NCBI GenBank assembly: GCA_038241255.1 | Contig: JBBRFW010000034.1 | Span: 1-35,947, forward strand | Source: Schlegelella_A sp038241255 | Lineage (GTDB): Bacteria > Pseudomonadota > Gammaproteobacteria > Burkholderiales > Burkholderiaceae_C | DNA length: 35,947 bases | Reading direction: 5' to 3' | Shown here: positions 16,987-24,643 of the stretch, piece after piece | How the letters are laid out: the number at the start of each line of letters is the position of its first letter | Position numbering within the stretch: the stretch's first letter is position 1 | Position numbers and translations under genes: made by a program | The notes under the pieces: generated by a model | Told to the model about the DNA's origin: nothing | Database searches by the model: none | Seen by the model: only the letters and a program-made list of their open reading frames with translations

Positions 16987-18060
16987 ATGACCTCGACCAC
17001 TTCCGCCGCCGCGCCTCTCGATGCGGCGCTTCGCCTGACCAGCTTTTCGCACGGCGGCGGCTGCGGCTGCAAGATCGCGCCCGGCGTGCTCTCGCAGATC
17101 CTGCGCTCGAGCGTCGGCGGCATCGTCCCCCCCGAGCTGATGGTTGGCATAGAGACCGCCGACGACGCCGCGGTCTACAGGCTCAACGACCAGCAGGCGC
17201 TGATCGCCACGACCGATTTCTTCATGCCGATCGTCGATGACCCTTTCGACTTCGGCCGCATCGCCGCGACCAACGCGATCAGCGACGTCTACGCGATGGG
17301 GGGGCGGCCGATCATGGCGCTCGCGCTGGTGGCGATGCCGATCGACAAGCTCAGCATCGAGCAGATCGGCCAGGTCATCCGTGGCGGCGAGTCGATCTGC
17401 CGCCAGGCCGGCATTCCGATCGCCGGCGGCCACACCATCGATTCGGTCGAGCCGATCTACGGGCTCGTGGTGATGGGCCTGGTCCATCCCGACAAGGTGC
17501 GCCGCAACGCCGACGCCAAGGCCGGTGACGTGCTCGTCCTCGGCAAACCGATCGGCGTCGGCGTACTCACGGCGGCGTTGAAGAAGGAAGCGCTCGACGC
17601 GGCCGGCTACGAGCGGCTGATCGAGACGACGACGCGCCTTAACACGCCGGGCCTCGCGCTCGCCGACATGGCTGGCGTGCACGCTATCACCGACGTCACC
17701 GGCTTCGGCCTTGCGGGGCATGCGCTCGAGCTCGGCCGCGGCGCCGGGCTCGGCATCACGATCAAGTGGTCAAAGGTGCCGCTCCTGCCAGGCGTCGCGG
17801 CGATGGCGGGCGACGGCTTCGTCACCGGCGCGTCGGGCCGCAACTGGGCCGGCTACGGCTTCGAGGTGCTGCTCGACAACACGCTGCCGCCGGTCGCGCG
17901 CGATTTGCTCAGCGATCCACAGACCTCGGGCGGCCTGCTCGTCAGCTGTACGCCGGAGAGCGTGAAGGCGGTCGTCGCAGTGTTTCGCGACCAGGGCTTC
18001 GACGCGGTGGCGCCGATCGGCGTGGTGCGCGAGGGCGTCGGGCTGCACGTCATTCCCTGA
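16987..18060 (+). CDS. selD: Selenophosphate synthase (SelD/SenC)
   Basis: A 357-residue ATP-dependent enzyme that makes selenophosphate from selenide. The N-terminal catalytic loop reads SHGGGCGCKI with C26, C28 and K29, equivalent to Cys17, Cys19 and Lys20 of E. coli SelD. The catalytic position is a normal Cys codon (TGC), so this is not a selenocysteine form. The ATP-binding DDAAVY and the TDFF region that follow are typical. It is the third sen gene in function (SenC role) and sits directly after senB. No selA, selB, mnmH or tRNA-Sec is seen in the window, so in this locus the product is most simply used by SenB. The start was set at the ATG at 16987. Confidence 0.93.
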   Translation: MTSTTSAAAPLDAALRLTSFSHGGGCGCKIAPGVLSQILRSSVGGIVPPELMVGIETADDAAVYRLNDQQALIATTDFFMPIVDDPFDFGRIAATNAISDVYAMGGRPIMALALVAMPIDKLSIEQIGQVIRGGESICRQAGIPIAGGHTIDSVEPIYGLVVMGLVHPDKVRRNADAKAGDVLVLGKPIGVGVLTAALKKEALDAAGYERLIETTTRLNTPGLALADMAGVHAITDVTGFGLAGHALELGRGAGLGITIKWSKVPLLPGVAAMAGDGFVTGASGRNWAGYGFEVLLDNTLPPVARDLLSDPQTSGGLLVSCTPESVKAVVAVFRDQGFDAVAPIGVVREGVGLHVIP

Positions 18061-18111
18061 CGGAGACGGCGGACGCGGGCGACCCGCTCGGCGATCAACG
18101 CCGCGGCGGTA

Positions 18112-19121
18112 TCACTCGATCACACGATCGGCCCGGGCAAGCACCGCGGATGGGACGGTCAGTCCCAGTTTGCGGGCACTGCTCAGATTGACGACGAGCT
18201 CGATGACCGTCGGCTGCTCGCGATCGGAAGATCGGAGGGCTTCGCACCTCGGACGATCCTGTTGACGAAGTAACCCACGCGGCGATACGAATCCATCAGT
18301 CGCGGTCCGTAAGTGCAGAGTGCTCCGCTTTCAGCCATGATGGCCCATCCGGTCACGACCGGCAGCCGTCGAGCGAGCGCGAATTCAAGAATCACATGCG
18401 CCGGTGTTGGAACACGAATGCATCTGAGAACACCAGCATCGCGTCCGGTAGGTCGATAGCTACGGTCGACAGTGCGCCCGCCAATTCGGCCTCGTTCCTC
18501 GTCGTGAAGATCGAGACTGCGATGCCAAGCTGCCGCGCCTTGACTCTGAAACGGCGCCCTCAAGTTCATGGCCCGGGTGCAAGGCATTCGCCAAAACGGC
18601 AACGCGCCGAATCTTCGGCAAGATCTGTTGCAGCAGCTCCATGCGCTTGCCGTTGAGCTCGGCGAGCATGAGAGTGACCCCGGTCGCGTTGTACAACGGG
18701 TGGCTGAGATCCGACGCGATTCCTACTGAAACAGGATCGGCATTGAATTCATAGACGACAGGCGCCGTACGCGGGCCTTTCACGACCGTCGTCGTCGCCG
18801 CCGCGTGCGTCACGATGATTCCGACATTGTGCCGCTCAGCTCCATCACCAAGCCGGGAACGCGATCGAGAAAGTCGTTCGCGAAGTGCATTCCCATCTCC
18901 AGGGATTGCGGCTCAACGTAGCCGCGCGTGGCGAGCTCTGCCACGATGGCATCCACGAAGCCCGCTGCGGCCGAGCGGTCGCCGCCACTGACGAGGCCGA
19001 GCCTGACGATGGACGCCGCCCGAACGGAACCCGCGGCATCGGCCGCCATGCCGCCGAGCGCCAGACACACCTCACGACGGCTGTGCACGAGGCCTCCCGG
19101 ATCTCTCAATGGAAGATCCAT
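18112..19121 (-). pseudogene. Decayed ABC transporter substrate-binding protein (PF04392-like)
   Basis: Conceptual translation in alternating frames gives a nearly complete protein of the tryptophan/peptide-type ABC substrate-binding family common in proteobacteria. It starts near an ATG at 19121 (then HSRREVCLALGG), and recognisable blocks are RGYVEPQSLEM, NVGIIVTHAAATT, LAELNGKRMELLQQILPKI, LEFALARRLPVVTGWAIMA, YFVNRIVRGAKPSDLPI and finally EQPTVIELVVNLSSARKLGL with a TGA at 18112-18114. Joining these needs frame changes near 18815-18845, 18530-18555, 18395-18405 and 18205-18225. With at least four breaks it cannot make a working protein. It lies downstream of selD on the opposite strand. 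Confidence 0.85.
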
Positions 19122-19359
19122 CTTACTGACGTTCGCCTGCGGGCGACGCAACCGTCGCGACAGCGCTGATTTGCTTCTGGCCGTGAGCTCCAGAGGAACG
19201 GCCCGGCGCACTCTTCGTCAGCGGCAACCGCAGTGCGAAGCTGACACCCCGGGGGCGAAGGTGCGTTGAGCGAAGGCTGCTAGCGCCCCCGCTCCTTTGC
19301 CGCACGCTTGCCGGTCCCATCGGGCGCCGGCTCGGTCGCCCGTTGGGTGCCCGTCGGCT

Positions 19360-19553
19360 GCCGGCAAGAGAAGCGTTCAGGGCAATGGCCATCGCGGCTT
19401 CACCGCTCAAGAGTTCACGCCAGCGCAACTCGACTTCGGGCCTTCCTTGCCTTTGCCAGTCAACCGCATGCCTTCGGGGTCGACAGCGACCGTGTAATCC
19501 AAGCCGTCGACGGTGACTTGCCGTTTGAGTTCTTTGTCGAGGACGGTAGTCAC
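19360..19553 (-). pseudogene. Small frameshifted gene downstream of the halogenase
   Basis: A GTG at 19553, seven bases after the halogenase stop and with a GAGG upstream, opens a frame reading TTVLDKELKRQVTVDGLDYT and then VAVDPEGMRLTGKGKEG, ending at an early TGA. Shifting frame near 19430-19450 gives VELRWRELLSGEAAMAIALN, which reads as a natural continuation. I recall similar short hypothetical proteins in betaproteobacteria, but cannot name a family. The most likely history is a single-base loss. After about 19360 the frame stays open to 19123 but is no longer protein-like, and 19122-19359 holds nothing else I recognise. Confidence 0.55.
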
Positions 19554-19560
19554 TGGAGGT

Positions 19561-21225
19561 TCACCTCGACGGGAAGAGCATCGGGGTAGCGCCCTCTTCC
19601 AAACACCCGAAGCGCGTGCCGTCGTTGAGCAGCCGCCGCAGCGCTTCGGTGTTGACGCCGCCGCTTCCGATGCGCAACGCGATCTCGCCCGCGAGGGAGC
19701 GCATCTGCCGCGTCGAATGGCGAATGCGATCGCGAAACCCCGCGTCATCGAGCCGATCGGGCAGGCTCTGGTTCAGCGCCGCGAACCACGGCAGCGCTGC
19801 CTGGTCGAGCATGACCGCCGGGTTCGCCACCGCACCGCTCGGGCGCGACGCGGACCAGGCGCGCAGCACCGCCTGCACCTCGAGGTTGAGCGCCTGGCTG
19901 TGGGCGAGCTCGTCGCGCAGCGCCGAGAGCGAGGCCAAGTCGGCGAGGCGGCGCTGGAAGAAGAACTGGGCGAGCACGCCCCAGTAGTAGGTGTAGTCCC
20001 AGATCACCTTCACCGGCAGCACCTCCGGGTCGCCGAAGATCGGGTACTGGTCGCGATAGAGCGCGAGCGTGCTCTCGTAGAACGAGTGAAAGACCTGGTC
20101 GAACAGCCGCGCGTGCGCCACGATCGGCCGGCCGGCACGGTCGCGGCCGACCAGCTCGCAGATGTAGGTGTTGGCAATGGCGATGAAGTCGGTGCCCGGT
20201 GAGTAGAAGGGGTCGAGGAAGAGACCGGCCTCGCCCGTCAGCGCCCAGCGATCGCCCGAGAAGAGCTGCTTGCAGCCGTACGAGAAACGGCGCAGGAAGG
20301 CGAAATCCTGGAGGCGGTCGCGCTTGGCGTAGATCGCGTCGAAGAGCCGCGGCTGGTGCGCCTCGAGCCAGTCCATCGCTTTCGCGAAGGTGTTCATCGT
20401 CTCGAGCGGATGCAGCTTGGCGTCGCAGACGATGCCGACCGAGTGCGAGCCGGAGGCGAGCGGGATTAGCCAGGCCCAGTAGCCGGCGCCGACCAGGTGA
20501 TTGGTCGAGAGCCAGCGCGCTGCCGGCGTGCAACGCGCGCGCCAGGCTGGGGCGTCGGACCAGTCGTCGATGGCGATGCGGTCCTTGATGCGGAACCAGA
20601 CGGCATTCGCGTCGTGGCCGTTTTCTTCGGCCAGCTCGCGCTTCTTCTTGATCTGGCCGGCGCGTCCGCAGGCGTCGACGAGCCAGCGCGCGCGCAGCTC
20701 GCGGACGACGCCGTCACGCCGGTAGACGATGCCGTGCTCGCCGCCGCGCTCGTCGAGCGTGATGTCCTGGACGGTAGCGCCGCAGGCGACGCGCACGCCG
20801 CGCCGCGCCGCTTCTTCGGCGAGGAAATTCTCGAACAGCCCGCGATCGATCTGGTAGCTCGGCACCGAGAGGAATCGGCTAGCGCCGATCTCGGTGACGG
20901 CGTCGATGTCGCGCCGCCCTTCCGACGAGAAGAAGCGGAAGCCAAACTTCTTGAGCTGCGCGGTTTCGAGATGGTGCTTCAGGCCCAGCACCTCGCTCAG
21001 GTAGTGGGCGCCGATCTCGACCGTCGATTCGCCGACCTTGTGCGCGGCGATCGGCACCGGATGCACGCGGCGCTCGAGGACAACGATGTCGAGGTCGGCG
21101 AAAGTCTGTTTGAGATGCAGCGCCAGCGTCAGGCCGGCCAGGCCGCCGCCGGTGATGACGACGTCGTGGCGCGCGATCTCGCGATCGGCCTTCGCTTCGA
21201 CGCCGGAGCGCACCGGGCCGATCAT
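19561..21225 (-). CDS. FAD-dependent halogenase-like oxidoreductase
   Basis: A 554-residue flavoprotein with the FAD motif GGGLAG at residues 26-31 and a second conserved stretch HKVGESTVEIGAHYL. A WAWLIP segment near residue 250 fits the WxWxIP motif of flavin-dependent halogenases. Relatives occur beside ketosynthases in aryl polyene/xanthomonadin-type pigment loci, where their exact reaction is uncertain. The ATG at 21225 overlaps the stop of the ketosynthase-like gene (ATGA), so the pair is translated together. An epoxidase-like monooxygenase is the alternative reading. The substrate is probably carrier-bound, given the neighbours. Confidence 0.82.
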   Translation of the reverse strand: MIGPVRSGVEAKADREIARHDVVITGGGLAGLTLALHLKQTFADLDIVVLERRVHPVPIAAHKVGESTVEIGAHYLSEVLGLKHHLETAQLKKFGFRFFSSEGRRDIDAVTEIGASRFLSVPSYQIDRGLFENFLAEEAARRGVRVACGATVQDITLDERGGEHGIVYRRDGVVRELRARWLVDACGRAGQIKKKRELAEENGHDANAVWFRIKDRIAIDDWSDAPAWRARCTPAARWLSTNHLVGAGYWAWLIPLASGSHSVGIVCDAKLHPLETMNTFAKAMDWLEAHQPRLFDAIYAKRDRLQDFAFLRRFSYGCKQLFSGDRWALTGEAGLFLDPFYSPGTDFIAIANTYICELVGRDRAGRPIVAHARLFDQVFHSFYESTLALYRDQYPIFGDPEVLPVKVIWDYTYYWGVLAQFFFQRRLADLASLSALRDELAHSQALNLEVQAVLRAWSASRPSGAVANPAVMLDQAALPWFAALNQSLPDRLDDAGFRDRIRHSTRQMRSLAGEIALRIGSGGVNTEALRRLLNDGTRFGCLEEGATPMLFPSR

Positions 21226-22082
21226 GAGGCGAACGACGCGAACGACGCGAGGGACGCAGCGGCGCCGGCGGATTGCCGCATCGTCAGTGCCAGGGCGAGC
21301 GAGTGGCCGAGCGGCAGCATGAGGTCCCCGCCTGCGTCGGCGGCGATCGCTTCCAGGAACGGCGAGGCGCCCGCCATTGCGTTGCCGCTCAGGCTGCGCG
21401 CCGCAGCAGAGCGAGGCGCCGTCGCGGTGGGCGCGTTCACAGCCAGCGACCATTCGAAGGCCGCGACCGTGCGCTCGCTCTCGCGCGGCGCGAGCACGAA
21501 GGCGCAGGCGAGCAGGCCCGCGCTCTTCGTCACCGAGGCGAGCGCGCCAGTCGCCTCGACGTCGAAGGCGACGAGCAGGACCGGCCGCGCGTCGGCCTCG
21601 ACCTGCATCGCCGCCTCGAGCAGGCCGGCACCGAAGCTCGCGTCGAACGCGGTCAGCGCGCTGCTCGCCTCGCGGCAGCCGGTGGCGATCGTCCAGTAGC
21701 CGGCCGCGGCGTTGTGGACAGAGTTGTGGAACTTTGTCGGCGAGATCAGCGTCGGCGCGCTAGCCAGCGTCGTGCACATGTAGTCGTTGACGGCGAGGTC
21801 GCCATGCGCCGACGTGAACACCGACGGCAAGGACGCCGCGTCGAGCCCCGACTCGCGCACCGCCGCGGCCGCGACCTCGAGCGCGAGCGCCACGGTGTCC
21901 GGCGCACGCCGCCGCTCCGCGGGGGCGAGGATCTCCGGCGCCGGCCGCTTCGCCGGCCCCGTCAGCGGCTCGCCTTCGCCGCGGAACGCGGCGCGGGCGG
22001 CGGGCCAGCCCGGCAGCGTCGGCGCCCAGAAAGCAATGCCCTCGATGAACAAGGCGCCGCGGCGCGTCGTCGCCGCGCTCAT
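21222..22082 (-). CDS. Ketosynthase-like chain-length factor
   Basis: A 286-residue protein related to beta-ketoacyl synthases but shorter than a normal one. The central segment TKFHNSVHNAAAGYWTIATG is typical of the synthase-like family (ketoacyl-synt_2) found in aryl polyene clusters, and no TACSS-type catalytic Cys is present, so it is probably a non-catalytic partner of the upstream ketosynthase. Start and stop each overlap a neighbour by four bases (22079-22082 and 21222-21225). The C-terminus is an Ala/Ser-rich run (SLASFASFAS). Confidence 0.83.
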   Translation of the reverse strand: MSAATTRRGALFIEGIAFWAPTLPGWPAARAAFRGEGEPLTGPAKRPAPEILAPAERRRAPDTVALALEVAAAAVRESGLDAASLPSVFTSAHGDLAVNDYMCTTLASAPTLISPTKFHNSVHNAAAGYWTIATGCREASSALTAFDASFGAGLLEAAMQVEADARPVLLVAFDVEATGALASVTKSAGLLACAFVLAPRESERTVAAFEWSLAVNAPTATAPRSAAARSLSGNAMAGASPFLEAIAADAGGDLMLPLGHSLALALTMRQSAGAAASLASFASFAS

Positions 22083-23302
22083 CGCCGTTGCTCCGCGCCG
22101 GCGAAGACGAGGACGCAGTTGTTGCCGCCGAAGCCGAACGAGTTGCTGGCGGCAATGCGCACCTGCGCGTGCGCCGGCGCGATGCGCACCTGCGGCCCGC
22201 AGGCGGCGTCGAGGACGCGCGTGTTCGCGGTGCCGGGGCGAAGGCCGTGCTCGATCGCGAGCAGGCTCGCCGCCGCCTCGACGATGCCGGCGGCGCCCAG
22301 CGTATGGCCAGTAATGCCCTTGGTCGAGCTCGCGTGGGTGGTCGCGGGGAAGCGGCGCGCGACGAGCGCGGCCTCGACCTCGTCGTTCTTGGCGCTCGCC
22401 GTGCCGTGCAGGTTGATGTGGTCGACGGTGCTCGTGTCGATGCCGGCGCGGGCGAGCGCCTCGTCAAGGGCGCGCTCGGCACCGAGCCCTTCGGGATGCG
22501 GCGTCGACATGTGATGCGCGTCGCTCGACTCGCCGTAGCCGAGAAGGCGCAGCGCGGTGTCGCCGTCGTCGCGCTCGAGCAGCGCGAAGCCGGCGGCTTC
22601 GCCGATGCTGATGCCGTTCCTCCCGGCGTCGAACGGCCGGCACGGCTCGGGCGAGACGAGCTGCAGCGCGTTGAACCCGAACAGGACGCTGCCGCAAAGC
22701 GTGTCGACGCCGCCGACGAGGGCCGCGTCGACGACGCCGAGGCGAAGCATCCGCTCGGCTGCCGCGAACACCTTGGCGCTTGACGAGCACGCCGTCGAGA
22801 CTGTCACGCACGGTCCTTCGAGGTCGAGGGCTTCGTGGACGAAGCGGGCGAGCGAGTGCGGCGTGTGCACCAGCGGGTTGCGGTTGTCGGCGGGAAAACC
22901 ACCGTTGTCGTCGAGGTGGCGATACGCGTCCTCGGTCGCGCCGATGCTCGACGTCGAGGTGCCGAGGACGACCGCCACGCGCGCCGCGCCGTGGCGCTGG
23001 CGCGCGGCGTGGACGGCGTCGATGAAGCCGTCGCCCTGCAGGCCGAGCCAGGCGAGCCGGTCGTTGCGGCACTCCCAGGCGGCTAGCATCCTGGGCAGCG
23101 GCGCCGATTCAACGCCGGCGACTCGGCCGATCCACGTCGCCAGCGGCGACGGTCCGAAGTCGTTCGGGGTGAGCGCGCTCCGGCTGTCACGCAGCGCGTC
23201 GAGCAGGGCCGCCCTGCCGACGCCGGCGGCACTGGTCACGGTGTACGCGGCGATGCGGATCGGGGCGATCGGAGCGGGCACGGGCCCGACGACAGACGTC
23301 AC
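22079..23302 (-). CDS. Beta-ketoacyl-ACP synthase (FabF-like)
   Basis: A 407-residue condensing enzyme with the complete Cys-His-His triad: TACSSS near residue 171, the HGTASAKND block and the KGITGHTLGAAG block. The C-terminal NSFGFGGNN signature is also present. It elongates an acyl or polyene chain on an acyl carrier protein. With its partner at 21222 it forms the heterodimer expected in aryl polyene-type pathways. No acyl carrier protein, ketoreductase or dehydratase gene lies in the window, so this would be an incomplete locus unless the other genes are elsewhere. Confidence 0.88.
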   Translation of the reverse strand: MTSVVGPVPAPIAPIRIAAYTVTSAAGVGRAALLDALRDSRSALTPNDFGPSPLATWIGRVAGVESAPLPRMLAAWECRNDRLAWLGLQGDGFIDAVHAARQRHGAARVAVVLGTSTSSIGATEDAYRHLDDNGGFPADNRNPLVHTPHSLARFVHEALDLEGPCVTVSTACSSSAKVFAAAERMLRLGVVDAALVGGVDTLCGSVLFGFNALQLVSPEPCRPFDAGRNGISIGEAAGFALLERDDGDTALRLLGYGESSDAHHMSTPHPEGLGAERALDEALARAGIDTSTVDHINLHGTASAKNDEVEAALVARRFPATTHASSTKGITGHTLGAAGIVEAAASLLAIEHGLRPGTANTRVLDAACGPQVRIAPAHAQVRIAASNSFGFGGNNCVLVFAGAEQRR

Positions 23303-23307
23303 GGTGT

Positions 23308-23379
23308 TGTCATCCTGAACGAAGTGAACGATCTCGGCGGTCGTGAAGTCAGGGATCCTTCGCTTCGCTCAGGATGACA
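23308..23379. repeat. Palindromic intergenic repeat, copy 1
   Basis: Inverted arms TGTCATCCTGAACGAAGTGA (from 23308) and, on the other strand, TGTCATCCTGAGCGAAGCGA (from 23379), differing at few positions, flank a short centre. This is the widespread TGTCATCCTGAGCGAAGCGAAGGATC type of dispersed palindromic element. One arm overlaps the end of the MFS gene and supplies its TGA stop. It may also act as a transcription terminator. Confidence 0.8.
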
Positions 23380-24556
23380 GAGGCTGACGCCGATTATCGG
23401 CGCGCGGGTCGATCACCCGAGCGACCACGACGGCGCCGAGGACGACCATGGCGGCAGCGACGGCGATCAGCGCCGGGCGCGCGCCCAGCCCGTGCAGGAA
23501 GCCGCCGAAGACGAGCGGGCCCAGGCCCTGGCCGATAAAGAAGCCGCACGCGAAGAGGGCCACCGCCGAGCCGCGCGCCGACGGCGCCAACTCGGTCGCC
23601 TCGGTCTGCATCGAGTTGTGCAGCATGTAGAAGCTGATGCCGGCGACGAACATCGCCAGCGCCGCCAGCCACCAGGTCGGCGCGATCGCGAGCGCGGCGT
23701 AGCACGCGGCCGCCGCGCCCGAGCCGATCCGGCACATGCGGCGCACGCCCAAGACGCGCAGCAGGGCGCGCACGCTGGTCGCGTAGAGCAGGCCGCCGAT
23801 GCCGAAGGCGCCGAGCACCAAGCCGGTCACGCCGGCGATCGAGCCGGCCGGGTTGGCGGTGGCGAGGAGGATCTCGCCCATGTACGGAAACAGCCCGTAG
23901 AAGAGCATGCCCTCGACGGCGACGCCGCCGATCAACCATGGCGCCTTGGGGTTGGCCAGAACTCGGCCGTAGAGCTCGCTGAACGAGCCGCCGTCGCGGC
24001 TTGCCGCCGCGCTCGCGCCGGCGGGCATCGCGAGCCAGGCGACGGCCGCCGCCACCGCGCCGACGCCAGCGCCGATGACGAGCGCGCTGTGCCAGCCGAA
24101 GGCGTCGTTGACCAGGCCCGAGACCACCGAGCCGAGCATCTGCCCGGAGATGATCGCGAACAGCATGCGGCCGATCATCACCTGGCGCTCGCTCATGTCG
24201 TAGCTGTCGCCGAGGCCGGCGAGGACGAGGGGGATCAGGCCGCCGGCGAAGATGCCGGCGCCGATCCGCGTCGCCATGAGCAGGGCGAAGCTGGGCGCGA
24301 AGGCGCCGAGCAGCAGCATGACGGCGAGGCCGGCGACGCAGACTTGGATGCAGCGCGGCTTGCCGAAGCGGTCGCCGATCGGGCCGAGGAAAGGCTGCGC
24401 GAGCGCATACGGCAAAGCATACGCGGTGTTGAGCATCGCCGCGACGCCGGGCGCGACGCCGAAATGGGTCGCTACCGGCAGGACGATCGGGTCGGCCAGG
24501 CGAAGCGCGAAGCCGCTCGCGAAGGCGCAGGCGGCGAAGACGAGGAAGACCGGCAT
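23369..24556 (-). CDS. MFS transporter
   Basis: A 395-residue membrane protein with about twelve hydrophobic helices. The loop GDRFGKPR after helix 2 is the major facilitator motif A, so it is a proton-coupled transporter, likely of the drug-efflux-like class. Substrate is unknown. The last codons (PLSS-stop) are provided by the inner part of palindromic repeat copy 1. A second repeat copy lies upstream of the start, at 24568-24635. Its position between pepP and the ketosynthase genes could mean export of the pathway product, but the repeats suggest separate transcription. Confidence 0.85.
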   Translation of the reverse strand: MPVFLVFAACAFASGFALRLADPIVLPVATHFGVAPGVAAMLNTAYALPYALAQPFLGPIGDRFGKPRCIQVCVAGLAVMLLLGAFAPSFALLMATRIGAGIFAGGLIPLVLAGLGDSYDMSERQVMIGRMLFAIISGQMLGSVVSGLVNDAFGWHSALVIGAGVGAVAAAVAWLAMPAGASAAASRDGGSFSELYGRVLANPKAPWLIGGVAVEGMLFYGLFPYMGEILLATANPAGSIAGVTGLVLGAFGIGGLLYATSVRALLRVLGVRRMCRIGSGAAAACYAALAIAPTWWLAALAMFVAGISFYMLHNSMQTEATELAPSARGSAVALFACGFFIGQGLGPLVFGGFLHGLGARPALIAVAAAMVVLGAVVVARVIDPRADNRRQPLSS

Positions 24557-24567
24557 GGACGAGGCGG

Positions 24568-24635
24568 TGTCATTCTGAGCGGACTCGAAGAATCCCCACG
24601 CGCGCGGGCGAGATCCTTCGCTGCGCTCGGGACGA
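24568..24635. repeat. Palindromic intergenic repeat, copy 2
   Basis: Arms TGTCATTCTGAGCGGACTCG (from 24568) and, on the other strand, TCGTCCCGAGCGCAGCGAAG (from 24635) enclose a CG-rich centre (CCACGCGCGCGGGCG). It belongs to the same family as copy 1, with more divergence. It fills most of the 87-base gap between pepP and the MFS gene. Confidence 0.75.
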
Positions 24636-24643
24636 GGTGGCCG

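Noticed and set aside
16987..17080. Selenocysteine (TGA) at the catalytic site of SelD
   Set aside because: The codon is TGC (Cys) and the frame has no in-frame TGA.
18183..18602. A 139-residue minus-strand frame as an intact gene
   Set aside because: Only its middle matches the ABC binding protein family; the ends belong to other frames, so it is one piece of the pseudogene.
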